Below, in pieces: positions 35,769 to 45,279 of a stretch of 64,000 nt of DNA (positions within the stretch are counted from its first letter, which is position 1; each line of letters opens with the position of its first letter). The stretch spans positions 95,028-159,027 of the forward strand of contig NZ_QXIL01000004.1 in NCBI RefSeq assembly GCF_004115745.1. Reading direction: 5' to 3'. The position numbers and the translations under genes are program-made. This DNA is from Levilactobacillus suantsaii. Its GTDB lineage: Bacteria; Bacillota; Bacilli; Lactobacillales; Lactobacillaceae. The notes beneath the pieces are model-generated. The model had not been told where the DNA came from. It made no database searches and saw only the letters and a list, made by a program, of their open reading frames with translations.

Positions 35769-38459
35769 TTAAGATGAATATGGCGCACTCTGGTCATGCG
35801 GCTCAGGTAACTGCTTGCCTAAGTCATCCGGGGTCAAGTACACTTCCCGGGGTTTAGATCCATGTTGGGGAGACACATAATGGTGTTGCTCCAAGTCGTC
35901 AATCAGATTGGCGGCCCGGTTGTACCCAATGGAAAAGACCCGCTGGAGTTTCGACGTTGAGACCGTCTTCTCCTTGGCGATATAGTCCAAGACCTTGGGC
36001 AACAACTCGTCTTGGTTCTCTTCAGTCGTTTCTTTTTTCAACAAGCCGTTAGGTTCAAAGGCATAGTGCGGCGTCCCTTGGGTTCGAACGAAATCGGTGA
36101 CCCGATCGACTTCGGCCTCCACGTAAGCGCCTTGTAAGCGCATTGGTTGGCTGGCCCCGTTGCCCAGGTACAGCATATCTCCGCGGCCAAGTAGGCTTTC
36201 GGCACCAGTGGTATCCAAAATCGTGCGGGAATCGACCTGACTGGAGACCGTGAAAGCAATCCGAGTGGGAATGTTGTTCTTGATGGTCCCCGTGACAATA
36301 TCGACACTCGGTCGTTGGGTGGCTACTAACAGGTGAATCCCCGCCGCCCGGGCCTTTTGAGTAATGCGGACGATATAGTCTTGGACCTCACTGGCCGCCA
36401 TCATCAAGTCGGCTAATTCATCGATCACGATGACGATGTACGGCATCTTCAAGCTGGGTTCGTCGTTGGCGTCCGCCCGGTCATTGAACTGCTCGATGTT
36501 GCGGACCCCAGCCGCAGCCAGCTTCTCGTAACGTTGATCCATTTCCGTGACGACCCACTTCAAAGCCGCCGCAGCAGCTTTCGGGTCCGAGATAACGGGA
36601 GACAGCAAATGCGGTAACCCGTCATACGGGGCCATTTCGACGGCCTTAGGGTCAATCAACAATAGCTTGACCTGTTGCGGCGTGGCCTTGTAGAGAATCG
36701 AGACCAGAAGCGAGTTGATGAAGACACTTTTCCCGGAACCAGTCGCCCCGGCAATCAAACCGTGGGGCATCTTACGCAAATCGGTCACTTGCGGCTTGCC
36801 GAAGAGGTCGACCCCCAAGGCAACCGTCAATGGTGACTCGCTTTGTTTGAAGGCTGGTGCATTTAAGATTTCTGATAGCATGACCGGGCGCGACTTCAGG
36901 TTCGGAATCTCGATGCCGACCGTGGTCTTCCCCGGAATTGGGGCTTCAATCCGGATATCCTTGGCTGCTAACGCTCGTTTCAAGTCATCGTTTAAATTCG
37001 TGATTTTATTGACTTTGACCCCCAGCGCCAGACTAATCTGAAATTGCGTGACCGTGGGCCCAATTGTCCAGTCGGTCACGTGCGCGTCGACGTGGAAAGC
37101 CGCCAAAGTCGCGTCTAAGACCTCACCCTGGTGCTGAATCCAATCGTCGAGGGCTTGCTCATCAGGCACCACTGGTTTCGGCAACAGCTTCAAATCGGGG
37201 AAATGGTACCCCCGGTCACTGGTCTCGACATCAGTTTGGGGTTGTGGTGTGGGCGTATCGGTGAACAACGCCAAGTTGCGTTGTTCATTGCCTTCCTCTT
37301 GCATGATATCCCCTAAGGAGTGCCCAAGGCCTCGACTCGGCTTGGCCTTGGGTTTGGGTTTCGGTTGAGGCGCTGCTTGCGATTGTGGTTGAGCAGCCGT
37401 TGCTGACTCAACCGATGTGGTCGTTGCCGGGGTCACCTGACTCGCCGCATGCGATGACATAGCCACCTGAGAAGTAACTTTCTCGGAGGCAACGCCAGAA
37501 GTCATCGGTGTCGTTGCACGGTCCAGGAGGCGGTTCACGTCAGTATCTTCCGTCGAAGGTGATGCTGCTGTAGCGGGCGCGTCAACCGTTTGGGACGTGA
37601 CCCGCTTGGCGTCCGCCAAAGTTGCCGTACTAGTTTGGGACGTCGTAGCGGCTACGGCCGGCGTGGTGGGGACACTCTTCGGCGTACCAACGGGTAAATA
37701 ATCTCCGGAATCGACTGGCCGACTGGCGACTTGACTAGTAGCGGTGCTTGTCGACGCAGTTTCACTAGGAGTCGTCTGCTCTGGCGCCGAAGCGACACTT
37801 GCCGCTTCGGGATAGAAGATCTCGGTCGGCGCTGGCTCTGCTACCGCTTGGGACGCCGGTTGGGCCGAACTTGGCACTTGAGACGCTTCAGATGAGTCGC
37901 TTGGTGTCACGGCTGAACTCGCTGCACTGCTCATGTCACTGACTGCCGGCGTTTCCGCCACCTGACCTTGACTAGCCGAGCTTGACGCTGGGGTCGCCGG
38001 TGACTTGGCGGTAGATGCTGGCGCCTTTTGCGGTGTAAAGACCACCGTGGCCGCTGCCGAACTAGGCGTTACGACCTCACCCGGACGGGCAAAGCGAAAG
38101 AAAGTCTCTAAGGGTTTATGTAACTGTTGAATTAATTTTTGATAATGTTGCTGTCGGGTGACCCCGGGTTGGGCCAGCCAATGGAGTTGCCGGGGCAATT
38201 CCGTCACCTGAAACGGGCGATAATTACCGCTGGACATGGTACCGTTGCCAGTCTTCTTTGGCTGTGCTGGTGTCGTGGTCGTTCGCAGACTTTTAACCGC
38301 CGCGTGGGCCGCCTCGGCTTCGCGCTGGGTCCGCGCATTTTGTTTTTGGCGGCGTTCGACCTGTGCCGCCGCCCGGTCACTTAGCGGATCTACGGGTGCT
38401 TTAGAGTTCGGTGTCACCGGAAATTTACGGTAAAACGCCGGCCCATCATAGTGATCCAT
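35769..38459 (-). CDS. sftA: Soluble FtsK/SpoIIIE-family DNA translocase (SftA type)
   Basis: Pumps chromosomal DNA away from the closing septum. The 896 residues comprise a short N-terminal region without any membrane helix, a Ser/Thr/Ala/Pro-rich linker of about 280 residues (about 120-400), the alpha/beta motor domains (Walker A GATGSGKSVFINSL, Walker B VIVIDELADLM), and a winged-helix gamma domain (PKVLDYIAKEKTVSTSKLQRVF) that would read polar DNA motifs. The lack of membrane segments and the murC/ytpR context match Bacillus SftA. AGGAGG is 9 bases before the ATG; an earlier TTG frame overlaps it. Confidence 0.92.
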   Translation of the reverse strand: MDHYDGPAFYRKFPVTPNSKAPVDPLSDRAAAQVERRQKQNARTQREAEAAHAAVKSLRTTTTPAQPKKTGNGTMSSGNYRPFQVTELPRQLHWLAQPGVTRQQHYQKLIQQLHKPLETFFRFARPGEVVTPSSAAATVVFTPQKAPASTAKSPATPASSSASQGQVAETPAVSDMSSAASSAVTPSDSSEASQVPSSAQPASQAVAEPAPTEIFYPEAASVASAPEQTTPSETASTSTATSQVASRPVDSGDYLPVGTPKSVPTTPAVAATTSQTSTATLADAKRVTSQTVDAPATAASPSTEDTDVNRLLDRATTPMTSGVASEKVTSQVAMSSHAASQVTPATTTSVESATAAQPQSQAAPQPKPKPKAKPSRGLGHSLGDIMQEEGNEQRNLALFTDTPTPQPQTDVETSDRGYHFPDLKLLPKPVVPDEQALDDWIQHQGEVLDATLAAFHVDAHVTDWTIGPTVTQFQISLALGVKVNKITNLNDDLKRALAAKDIRIEAPIPGKTTVGIEIPNLKSRPVMLSEILNAPAFKQSESPLTVALGVDLFGKPQVTDLRKMPHGLIAGATGSGKSVFINSLLVSILYKATPQQVKLLLIDPKAVEMAPYDGLPHLLSPVISDPKAAAAALKWVVTEMDQRYEKLAAAGVRNIEQFNDRADANDEPSLKMPYIVIVIDELADLMMAASEVQDYIVRITQKARAAGIHLLVATQRPSVDIVTGTIKNNIPTRIAFTVSSQVDSRTILDTTGAESLLGRGDMLYLGNGASQPMRLQGAYVEAEVDRVTDFVRTQGTPHYAFEPNGLLKKETTEENQDELLPKVLDYIAKEKTVSTSKLQRVFSIGYNRAANLIDDLEQHHYVSPQHGSKPREVYLTPDDLGKQLPEPHDQSAPYSS

Positions 38460-38585
38460 ATTACATTGCCTCCTCAACGTTAAACGAGACGTTAAATTTG
38501 ATTTCTACGGGGACCGCGGGCTAAAACCCCCCAATCCCTCGATCATTGGCAAACTCATTAGGTTGCTAATCTTCCCTATTGTACA

Positions 38586-38622
38586 CAAAAAAGCGGGTCG
38601 GCGACAAGGCCTGACCCGCTTT
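38586..38622 (-). terminator. Terminator after ytpR
   Basis: AAGCGGGTC pairs with GACCCGCTT, followed by six T on the minus strand. It separates the trx-ytpR unit from sftA. Confidence 0.88.
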
Positions 38623-38657
38623 CGCAACCTTTTCTTAGATGGTTGGCCACCACAAGA

Positions 38658-39308
38658 TTAGTTAGTTGTGGCGGTGGTGAAAATCGTTTGACCCCGGTCG
38701 AAGTCAAACGCCTCCCCGACTTGGTAATCGTCCGGTAAAATCAGGGCACCAGGACGTTGGGGCGCGTTAGCTAACCCTAATTCCCGGCCGGAACAGATCA
38801 TTCCGTCACTGGCCACACCGCGTAACTCACCTGGCCAAATGATAGCGCCGTTGGGCATCATGGCACCGACCTTGGCCACGACAACTTTAATGTCGGCCTG
38901 CATGTTCGGTGAGCCACTCACGATTTGGACGGTCTGGTCATGATCGACCACCGTTTCGGTCACTAATAAATGATCGGAATCTGGATGTGGCTTAGCGGTC
39001 TTGACGTACCCCACCACGAAGCGGGAATCCGTCTCAGCCACTAATTCGCCAGCAAACCCGGCGTCCTCTAAGGCTTGGTTCAACGCAGCCACGTCGTCAC
39101 TGGTTAAAGTGACTTGGCCGTTACCCGTCAAATTCGGTAAAATCTTAGAAACAGCTAAGAAATTGTACCCCAAAGTCTTTTCGGTGGCAGAATCATAAAT
39201 CCGCGCAATACCGTCACGAACCGTATGGGCTTGTTCGGCGGCGTCTGGTGCAACGATGACAATCAATGTGTCCCCTAACTCACGGGGATTGTAACTCGCA
39301 ATTAACAT
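38658..39308 (-). CDS. ytpR: YtpR family tRNA-binding protein
   Basis: A 216-residue protein with a tRNA-binding OB fold at about residues 90-205 (GYVKTAKPHPDSDHLLVTE, VSGSPNM, GMICSGRELGL), resembling the N-terminal domain of PheT (compare VKAHPDSDHLHIC in pheT of this window), preceded by a DUF4479 region. Function unknown. Follows the thioredoxin gene by 24 bases. Confidence 0.9.
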   Translation of the reverse strand: MLIASYNPRELGDTLIVIVAPDAAEQAHTVRDGIARIYDSATEKTLGYNFLAVSKILPNLTGNGQVTLTSDDVAALNQALEDAGFAGELVAETDSRFVVGYVKTAKPHPDSDHLLVTETVVDHDQTVQIVSGSPNMQADIKVVVAKVGAMMPNGAIIWPGELRGVASDGMICSGRELGLANAPQRPGALILPDDYQVGEAFDFDRGQTIFTTATTN

Positions 39309-39332
39309 GTCGGGATCCTTTCAAACGGTTTT

Positions 39333-39665
39333 TTAGTCGGTGGGAGTTGATAACCCGTTGATAAACGTTTCAACTTCCGCCTTAGTCTTGCGATCCTTGT
39401 TCACTAACCGACCGATTTCTTCCCCATCGGCATAAGCAATGAAGCTGGGAATCCCAAAGACATTTAATTCAGCAGCCAAATCGATATTTTCATCGCGGTC
39501 GACCGCCACAAACTTAAAATCGGGGTATTCTGCTTCAATCGCTGGCATCGCTGGCTTGATAAACGTGCAATCTGGGCACCAAGTTGCTGAGAAGAACAGC
39601 ATGGTTTTGCCAGACTTCACAACATCTTTTAACTCTGCAGCTGACATCTTAGGTAATTGTTCCAT
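39333..39665 (-). CDS. Thioredoxin-like protein (YtpP type)
   Basis: A 110-residue thioredoxin fold with redox motif WCPDC rather than the classical WCGPC, and the cis-proline in FGIPSFIAY. The altered active site sets it apart from TrxA. Its pairing with ytpR is conserved (ytpP-ytpQ-ytpR in Bacillus). AGGAG lies before the ATG. Confidence 0.9.
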   Translation of the reverse strand: MEQLPKMSAAELKDVVKSGKTMLFFSATWCPDCTFIKPAMPAIEAEYPDFKFVAVDRDENIDLAAELNVFGIPSFIAYADGEEIGRLVNKDRKTKAEVETFINGLSTPTD

Positions 39666-39710
39666 GACACAACACTCCTTTTAAGTTTAGGTTTAAATTA
39701 TACGCCAACC

Positions 39711-39738
39711 ATTATAGCATTTTTAACCGGCTTGTCGA
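39711..39738 (-). promoter_or_regulatory. Promoter of the thioredoxin-ytpR unit
   Basis: TCGACA, 16 bases and an extended TGCTATAAT box on the minus strand, ending 45 bases before the start codon. Confidence 0.6.
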
Positions 39739-39777
39739 CTATTCTGCTTACTTTTCGTCAGCACCCTGACGCCCGCC

Positions 39778-41616
39778 TTAGCGGTCAATCCGTTGAACCC
39801 ATTTCAGGTTGGCCGTGACGTAGCCGCCACTGACCCGGTAACGTAGGGTACTGCCGCGGCTAAAGTCCGCCGCATGGCTGTAATCCCAACCCAAAACTTT
39901 TAGCCGGGTTCCCGCTTTAACGTGTCGGTTACGCCGAGTTAAGTTCACATCTTGATACCGATTGAGACCCGTTTTGATCCGCAGGTAACGCGGCATTGAA
40001 ACCCGTTTGGTTTGGACCAAGCGCTTGTTCGCTGTGACGTACTGCCCATTCGTCAATAATAAGCGCGTTGTCAACCGGTGCTGGACTAACCGTTTGACCC
40101 GTAGAACTTGGCCCTGACGGTAATGGGTCACCTTGCGCGTCAAATTGCGTTGGCGATACCCATTGACCCCACGGGGGTTGATCACAGTGACTTCTTTAGG
40201 CCGTTTCTGCAGGTAGGTTGGGGTCAAATACGTCGCCTTAGCCGTCACGTACCCGGTCTGCCCTGCCGTTTGACTATGATGGTTCACGTCTCGAACATGG
40301 TACCGCAACCGGCCAGCGTTCGAGCGCGCATACCCCGTAACCACAAACATTGGGCGTTGCAGCCGCGGCTTCTTGGCATACCACTGTCGACGCTGACTGG
40401 CCTTAAAGGTCGGGTGCTGGTAAAGGCCAATACGGCGGATGGCCGAAACCACCTCGCCACGAACAGCCACTTGGTCTCCCGTATTCCCCGTTGACGCGGC
40501 GGTATACTGGTACGTCACAGTTTGAGCGGTCGTGGTAAAGGTCCCGGTCGTGGGGCCCGTGGTCTTTTTCAGTGTATAACCTGCAATTTTCTTTGGCGTC
40601 GTCCGATAAGTCGTCCCTAAGGCCCCCGTTAGGTGTTGGTCAGGTGCGAGTGATTTTCCCTTTGAATCATGATACCGCACCGTGACGGGTTGGCTGGCCG
40701 GGACTATCGGTGGAACGACGGGCGGCTGAGGGGTCTCAGTTGCGTTTAGTCCATATATGACAACGTAAGTGGCCAACCCATCCAACTGGTAGGTTCCGTT
40801 GCTTTGTTGATGCAAATAGTCACGCATCGGTGTCGCTAAAATTGCCGCCGTGAGGTCCCGCGTTTTCTCCGGATCGAGGGTCGCCAATACTTCCGGTGTG
40901 GTGCCTTGCGGTGTCACTAACTGCCCTGTGTAATAAATCGGCAAGAAGTGTGTTTCAAAACGCTCTGGCGTGGAAAATATCCAATCATACGTCCCCAATA
41001 TTGTGTCAAGCGACGTCCCATCTGGTTGAATGATGCGGAAAACTTCTTCAATGATGGGGCGTAAATTTTGACGATAATATGCTTGTAGGTCCGCAAAACT
41101 GAGCGTCCCCTGGTCATACTCGGTTCCGCGACTAATCCCCCAGGCCGTCTCGTACGCTTGCAACGGCAAGGCTTTGATTAAGGTTTCTTCCGTTAATTCA
41201 GGTTCCCTTTCATCTTCATTACCGTTATAATTATAACGGTAAAAAAATTGGCCCAGGTTTTCGTCATTAGCATATTTCAGAACGTTATCATCTTCTAAAA
41301 AAGGATCATAGATGTCTTGCAACTCTTCCCAGGAGAGGCCTTCCGGATACGAGAATCCTGCCAGATACTTGTCATCGGCCATTTCAGCGGCCGTCAAGAC
41401 TTGAGGCGAGTCAGGAAAAATATAGAGTTTCTGCGTTCCCGTCGTTCCGACTAGCTGGGTATAGGGCAATTCATAACGACTAATGGTCACCTGTTTCTCT
41501 GTGGTTGTCGTGACGGCCTGCGCCACGCAAGGTTCCTTATGTCCCGTTGCGAGAACGTAACCACCGCTTCCCAAAAGCATCCCCACCAATAATAGTGTCC
41601 CCCAACGTCTCATCAC
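39778..41616 (-). CDS. Secreted MucBP-domain surface protein
   Basis: 612 residues with an N-terminal signal peptide (MRRWGTLLLVGMLLGSGGYVLA), a unique acidic region (about 40-280) of unknown fold, a proline-rich hinge (PPVVPPIVP), one MucBP repeat (about 305-370: VTVRYHDSKGKSLAP ... YTLKKTTGPTTGTFT), and a long basic C-terminal region (about 385-612) of DUF5776/SLAP-like repeats with YVTA-type endings. There is no LPxTG motif; the basic repeats probably bind the wall non-covalently. It may take part in adhesion. It is monocistronic; codon use is like the neighbours. Confidence 0.82.
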   Translation of the reverse strand: MMRRWGTLLLVGMLLGSGGYVLATGHKEPCVAQAVTTTTEKQVTISRYELPYTQLVGTTGTQKLYIFPDSPQVLTAAEMADDKYLAGFSYPEGLSWEELQDIYDPFLEDDNVLKYANDENLGQFFYRYNYNGNEDEREPELTEETLIKALPLQAYETAWGISRGTEYDQGTLSFADLQAYYRQNLRPIIEEVFRIIQPDGTSLDTILGTYDWIFSTPERFETHFLPIYYTGQLVTPQGTTPEVLATLDPEKTRDLTAAILATPMRDYLHQQSNGTYQLDGLATYVVIYGLNATETPQPPVVPPIVPASQPVTVRYHDSKGKSLAPDQHLTGALGTTYRTTPKKIAGYTLKKTTGPTTGTFTTTAQTVTYQYTAASTGNTGDQVAVRGEVVSAIRRIGLYQHPTFKASQRRQWYAKKPRLQRPMFVVTGYARSNAGRLRYHVRDVNHHSQTAGQTGYVTAKATYLTPTYLQKRPKEVTVINPRGVNGYRQRNLTRKVTHYRQGQVLRVKRLVQHRLTTRLLLTNGQYVTANKRLVQTKRVSMPRYLRIKTGLNRYQDVNLTRRNRHVKAGTRLKVLGWDYSHAADFSRGSTLRYRVSGGYVTANLKWVQRIDR

Positions 41617-41774
41617 TATCTCATCCTTTCAGTTGAGCGTGTGAATAGCTACTTATGCGCACTAAGCTTAGCATAAAAAGTAACCGATTACATTTATGTT
41701 CAACCTCAAAAAAAACAAACGCGATTTTTTCGCAAAACCTCGACTTTTTACGGGCAGTTCCGACCAATCCTTGC

Positions 41775-41780
41775 TATACT
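41775..41780 (+). promoter_or_regulatory. Extended -10 promoter box
   Basis: TGCTATACT precedes the unknown 108-residue gene; TATACT lies about 58 bases before its ATG. No clear -35 box. Confidence 0.5.
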
Positions 41781-41837
41781 AAGGGTAGAAGTGGTGGTAA
41801 CATTGCCCAATAAACAATCGTTTAAGGAGGCGGTCGT

Positions 41838-42164
41838 ATGACTGCTAGAAATGGTCAACTTTATCAATTAAGTCTCGGCGGAGTCCTGGGCGGCATCATG
41901 GGCATTTTCATCACCCGCATGTTCAACGGTCTTACCCGGTTGGATCCCGACACTATTTTGGAACAGGTTAAACATCAATTTCGTCAAGAATCTCCCATCG
42001 AAGGGGCTTGGATTGAACATCAAACTGTTCCTTTCCAAAAGTTTGCCGTGAAGACCCGGGTCTACTACGGGGGCATCACCCGCTACGAAGATGATCAGCT
42101 GGTTCAGTATCAATTTATTGCGGACGCCAAGACGGGAAGTGTCCTGGATATCCACCGCCTCTAA
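41838..42164 (+). CDS. Small unknown protein with N-terminal membrane segment
   Basis: A 108-residue protein. Residues about 12-27 (LGGVLGGIMGIFITRMF) are hydrophobic and glycine-rich, the remainder is soluble with a PepSY-like end (QYQFIADAKTGSVLDI). AAGGAGG lies 9 bases upstream of the ATG. Probably anchored in the membrane with the soluble part outside; the PepSY comparison is by eye only. Confidence 0.65.
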   Translation: MTARNGQLYQLSLGGVLGGIMGIFITRMFNGLTRLDPDTILEQVKHQFRQESPIEGAWIEHQTVPFQKFAVKTRVYYGGITRYEDDQLVQYQFIADAKTGSVLDIHRL

Positions 42165-42187
42165 TTTAATAAAGTCATTTATTCACG

Positions 42188-42216
42188 AGTCTGGGCTGGT
42201 TACTCAGGCTTTTTTC
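42188..42216 (+). terminator. Terminator after the 108-residue gene
   Basis: AGTCTG pairs with CAGGCT (one G-T pair) followed by TTTTTT. Modest stem. Confidence 0.6.
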
Positions 42217-42233
42217 GTGTCGAAACCACTTAA

Positions 42234-42272
42234 AGGCGCCTTAGCTGAACGAGTTGTCCAGCTAAGGCGCCT
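42234..42272. terminator. Hairpin between convergent genes (uspA side)
   Basis: AGGCGCCTTAGCTG and CAGCTAAGGCGCCT form a perfect 14-bp stem. T runs on both sides are short, so it may act for uspA with limited strength or protect 3' ends. Confidence 0.6.
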
Positions 42273-42289
42273 ACTTTAACGTATTCTCA

Positions 42290-42802
42290 TTATTTGCGGG
42301 GACCAGACGCCGCTGGCTTCAATTTTGCCGCGCGGTTATGGTTATCTGTTCGGACCACTAAGACGTCACAAGCTGCGTTGGCCACGATATAGCTAGCCGT
42401 CGAGCCTAGCATCATGCGTTCCACCACGTTCGCTCCAGTGGCGCCGACCATAATCAAGTTGATCTGATACTCTCGCGGTAAAGTCTTGGCCAAATCGACC
42501 TTGGCGTGCCCGTAGTATACAGAAGTCACCACGTCCGTCACGCCGGCATCTTCTGCTCGTTGCCGGTAGTGCTCGACTAACTCGTTAAACTTTTGGCGCG
42601 ATTCGTCCATCACCTGTTGGTCCACGTAGCCAAACCCGACCTCCGTGGTCCCTAAACCGACGTATCGTCCGCCACTCATGACCGTCACAATCACCAGTTG
42701 GGCCTGGTTTCTGGCGGCCACCGCAATGGCCTTATCAACGGCCCGGCGTGACGACCGCGAGCCGTCCACCCCCACTAAGATACGTTGATACTGCTGCGGC
42801 AT
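42290..42802 (-). CDS. uspA: Universal stress protein
   Basis: A 170-residue UspA-fold protein. The N-terminal ILVGVDGSRSSRRAVDKAIA and the ATP-binding GATGANVVERMMLGSTASYIV (G-2x-G-9x-G-S/T pattern) are present. Likely a nucleotide-binding stress protein; partner unknown. It lies 16 bases after pepV and is probably cotranscribed. Confidence 0.92.
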   Translation of the reverse strand: MPQQYQRILVGVDGSRSSRRAVDKAIAVAARNQAQLVIVTVMSGGRYVGLGTTEVGFGYVDQQVMDESRQKFNELVEHYRQRAEDAGVTDVVTSVYYGHAKVDLAKTLPREYQINLIMVGATGANVVERMMLGSTASYIVANAACDVLVVRTDNHNRAAKLKPAASGPRK

Positions 42803-42818
42803 AAGTCCTTCCTCCTTG

Positions 42819-44225
42819 CTATTTGGTCAACTCCGCCATGGCCTGGCCATAGATTGCCATGGCCTTCAACAAATCGGCTTCCGGTTGAAATTCGTTGGCC
42901 TGGTGCATGGTGTCGGCCGTACCCGGGAATAAAGCCCCAAAAGCCACACCACGAGTCATCAACCGACCATAGGTCCCGCCACCGACGACTTCGGGTTGCG
43001 CCGTGGTATCGCCGGTCTGTTCCCGGTAGACCGCCATCAGCGTGGTCACCAGCGGGTCGCTTGGGTCGACATAGTGCGGCACCATCTCGCGGCCCTGATC
43101 GATGGTCACGGTCATGTCAGCCGTGGCTTGCTTGAGGCCGGCCAAGATTTGCGCGGCCCCAGTTCCAGTCGGGTAGCGGAAGTTAGTATTGATCAAACCC
43201 GCATCCCCCGCCGTAAAGGTCATGATCCCAACATTCATGGTCAAATCGCCCATGACTTTATCCGTGTAGTTCAGCCCTAACCGGTGAGCCCGCGAATCGT
43301 CATGGAGCTGGTTAGCTAATAAATGCAGAAAGTCCGCCGAATCGGCGCCGAACTCGAACTGACCCAAAAAGGTCGCCAAATAAGTCCCGGCATTGATCCC
43401 GTTTTTCGGTTCCATGCCGTGAGCGGCCTTACCGACGACGTTAAGTTGTAAGGCCCCGTCGGCTAAGGCCGTCACTTCTCCAGTGACCGGCGCGTGGGCG
43501 AGAAACATGTCAAAACTGGTCTTCAGCTTGTCTTGGTCCGGAACGATCACTGTCGCCTGAGCATCTCGCGGTACCATGTTGGGCCGCAAACCTGATTCGA
43601 AGTCGCGTAACGTAAAGTCACCGGCGTTTTGGCCGCCGAAGTGCGTTTCAAAGGTCACGTTGCCTTTTTCCCCGTTGATCAGTGGGAATTCGGCATCGGG
43701 AGAGAAGCCCAAGGTTGGGGCAGGTTCCTTATCTAGATAATGGGTCATCCCGGTCCAGTCACTTTCCTCGTCGGTCCCAATGATGAAGCGAATCGTCATC
43801 TTCGGTTTGATGCCTTGGTCCTTTAACATCTTCAAGCCATAGTAAGCCGCCAAAGCGGGCCCCTTGTCGTCGGAAGTCCCCCGACCGTACAGGTTACCGT
43901 CTTTGGCCGTCAATTCAAACGGGTCGGTGTCCCAACCCTTGCCGGCCGGCATCACGTCGGCGTGGGCCAAAACGGCCAACGTCTCGGGACCCTCCCCGTA
44001 TTCCACGTAACCGGCTAAGTTATCGAGATTCTTGACCTTGAACCCGTCACGTTGAGCTAGAGCTAAAAAGGCGTTCAACGCCTTAGCGGGACCGGGACCT
44101 AACGGGGCATCGGCTGTCGCCTGACTATCATCCCGGGAACTGTCGATGCCAACCAACGTTTTCAAGTCGGCCACGTAATCGTCACGATACTGTTGTGCTA
44201 AATTTTGCCAATCAATTGCCATCAA
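42819..44225 (-). CDS. pepV: Dipeptidase PepV
   Basis: Zinc metallopeptidase of family M20 that splits dipeptides, including beta-Ala dipeptides, after oligopeptide uptake. Zinc ligands in LAHADVMPAGKGWD, GRGTSDDKGPALAAYYG and GTDEESDWTGM; the lid domain lies at about 185-380. 468 residues, typical. Start ATG at 44225 follows AAGGAGG. Confidence 0.95.
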   Translation of the reverse strand: MMAIDWQNLAQQYRDDYVADLKTLVGIDSSRDDSQATADAPLGPGPAKALNAFLALAQRDGFKVKNLDNLAGYVEYGEGPETLAVLAHADVMPAGKGWDTDPFELTAKDGNLYGRGTSDDKGPALAAYYGLKMLKDQGIKPKMTIRFIIGTDEESDWTGMTHYLDKEPAPTLGFSPDAEFPLINGEKGNVTFETHFGGQNAGDFTLRDFESGLRPNMVPRDAQATVIVPDQDKLKTSFDMFLAHAPVTGEVTALADGALQLNVVGKAAHGMEPKNGINAGTYLATFLGQFEFGADSADFLHLLANQLHDDSRAHRLGLNYTDKVMGDLTMNVGIMTFTAGDAGLINTNFRYPTGTGAAQILAGLKQATADMTVTIDQGREMVPHYVDPSDPLVTTLMAVYREQTGDTTAQPEVVGGGTYGRLMTRGVAFGALFPGTADTMHQANEFQPEADLLKAMAIYGQAMAELTK

Positions 44226-44337
44226 TGAAACCTCCTTGTGGGTGTCACCTCAACTGCTGGTGCTCATCATCGTCGTACTCTTTAGGGTTAATTCTAGCAT
44301 ACCAAGGGACCGTTTTCACTTCCACTTTTTAGCATGC

Positions 44338-44343
44338 TATACT
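44338..44343 (+). promoter_or_regulatory. Extended -10 promoter of nnrD
   Basis: TGCTATACT about 33 bases before the start codon; a weak TTCACT could be -35. Confidence 0.55.
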
Positions 44344-44375
44344 AAACACGACTCAACTTGAAAGGAGTTTTTTGT

Positions 44376-45203
44376 ATGCAAACCCTAACCGCAGATATTC
44401 TCCCACAGACCATTCGGCAACGGCCCGCCGACAGTTATAAGGGGACTTATGGCCACATCGTCTTAATCGGGGGCAACCAAAACTTTGGTGGCGCCATCAT
44501 CATGGCTAGCACCGCCGCCGTTTACGCCGGAGCTGGTCTGGTAACGACCCTCACCGACCCCAGCAATCAAGGTAGCCTGCATGCCCGCTTGCCAGAAGCC
44601 ATGTTTGCTGACTACCACGACAGCGACTTGCTCACGTCATTAGTACAGGGGGCTAATGTGGTAGTCATCGGTCCTGGTCTGGGGACCGACGCCACGGCAC
44701 TTGGCGTTTTAAAACGCGTTTTTGGCCTCGTTACAGCTCAGCAAACGCTCGTCGTCGACGGTTCAGCCTTGACCATGGTAGCGACTCACGACCTAAACTT
44801 TCCTGACGTTCCCTTGGTCCTGACGCCGCACCAAATGGAGTGGCAACGCGTGAGCGGCGTTAAAATTGCCGACCAGACCGAAGCCGCTAACCGGACCGTC
44901 GTGGACCAGCTCAAAGCTACGGTGGTCCTCAAATCCCATCACACCCAAATCTACACGGCTAACGCGACCTACGAGAACCCACTAGGGACTCCGGCACAAG
45001 CGACCGGTGGTATGGGTGATACGCTGGCCGGCATGGTCGGGGGCTTTATCGCCCAGTTCAAACCGACCGACCAAGCAGTGCTCGCGGCGGTCTACAGCCA
45101 CAGCGCAATTGCTGAAGAATTGGCCCAAACACAGTACGTGGTGCTTCCCCACCAGATTGCAACCGCGCTACCAACGTTTATGAAACAACACGCCGCCAAA
45201 TAA
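44376..45203 (+). CDS. nnrD: ADP-dependent NAD(P)H-hydrate dehydratase
   Basis: Repairs hydrated NADH and NADPH. Sequence features: TYGHIVLIGGNQNFGGAII (ribokinase-like fold), VVVIGPGLGTDA, TPHQMEWQR, and the signature GTPAQATGGMGDTLAGMVGG. No NnrE epimerase domain is fused. The ATG at 44376 is 8 bases from AAAGGAG; the upstream TTG frame overlaps that site. 275 residues. Monocistronic. Confidence 0.92.
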   Translation: MQTLTADILPQTIRQRPADSYKGTYGHIVLIGGNQNFGGAIIMASTAAVYAGAGLVTTLTDPSNQGSLHARLPEAMFADYHDSDLLTSLVQGANVVVIGPGLGTDATALGVLKRVFGLVTAQQTLVVDGSALTMVATHDLNFPDVPLVLTPHQMEWQRVSGVKIADQTEAANRTVVDQLKATVVLKSHHTQIYTANATYENPLGTPAQATGGMGDTLAGMVGGFIAQFKPTDQAVLAAVYSHSAIAEELAQTQYVVLPHQIATALPTFMKQHAAK

Positions 45204-45220
45204 CCACCGATTCACCCGAT

Positions 45221-45270
45221 AAAAAGCCCGAATTCACCGTATACAAGCGATGGACTCGGGCTTTAGTTTT
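45221..45270. terminator. Bidirectional terminator between nnrD and the convergent RsuA-like gene
   Basis: AAAGCCCGA and TCGGGCTTT form the stem base; T-rich sequence (AGTTTT) on plus and TTTTTATC on minus follow. Confidence 0.8.
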
Positions 45271-45279
45271 AGCTTTAAG

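Noticed and set aside
37000..38250. Ser/Thr/Ala codon repetition in sftA as a possible tandem repeat or CRISPR-like array
   Set aside because: No constant repeat unit or spacing; it is a low-complexity protein linker.
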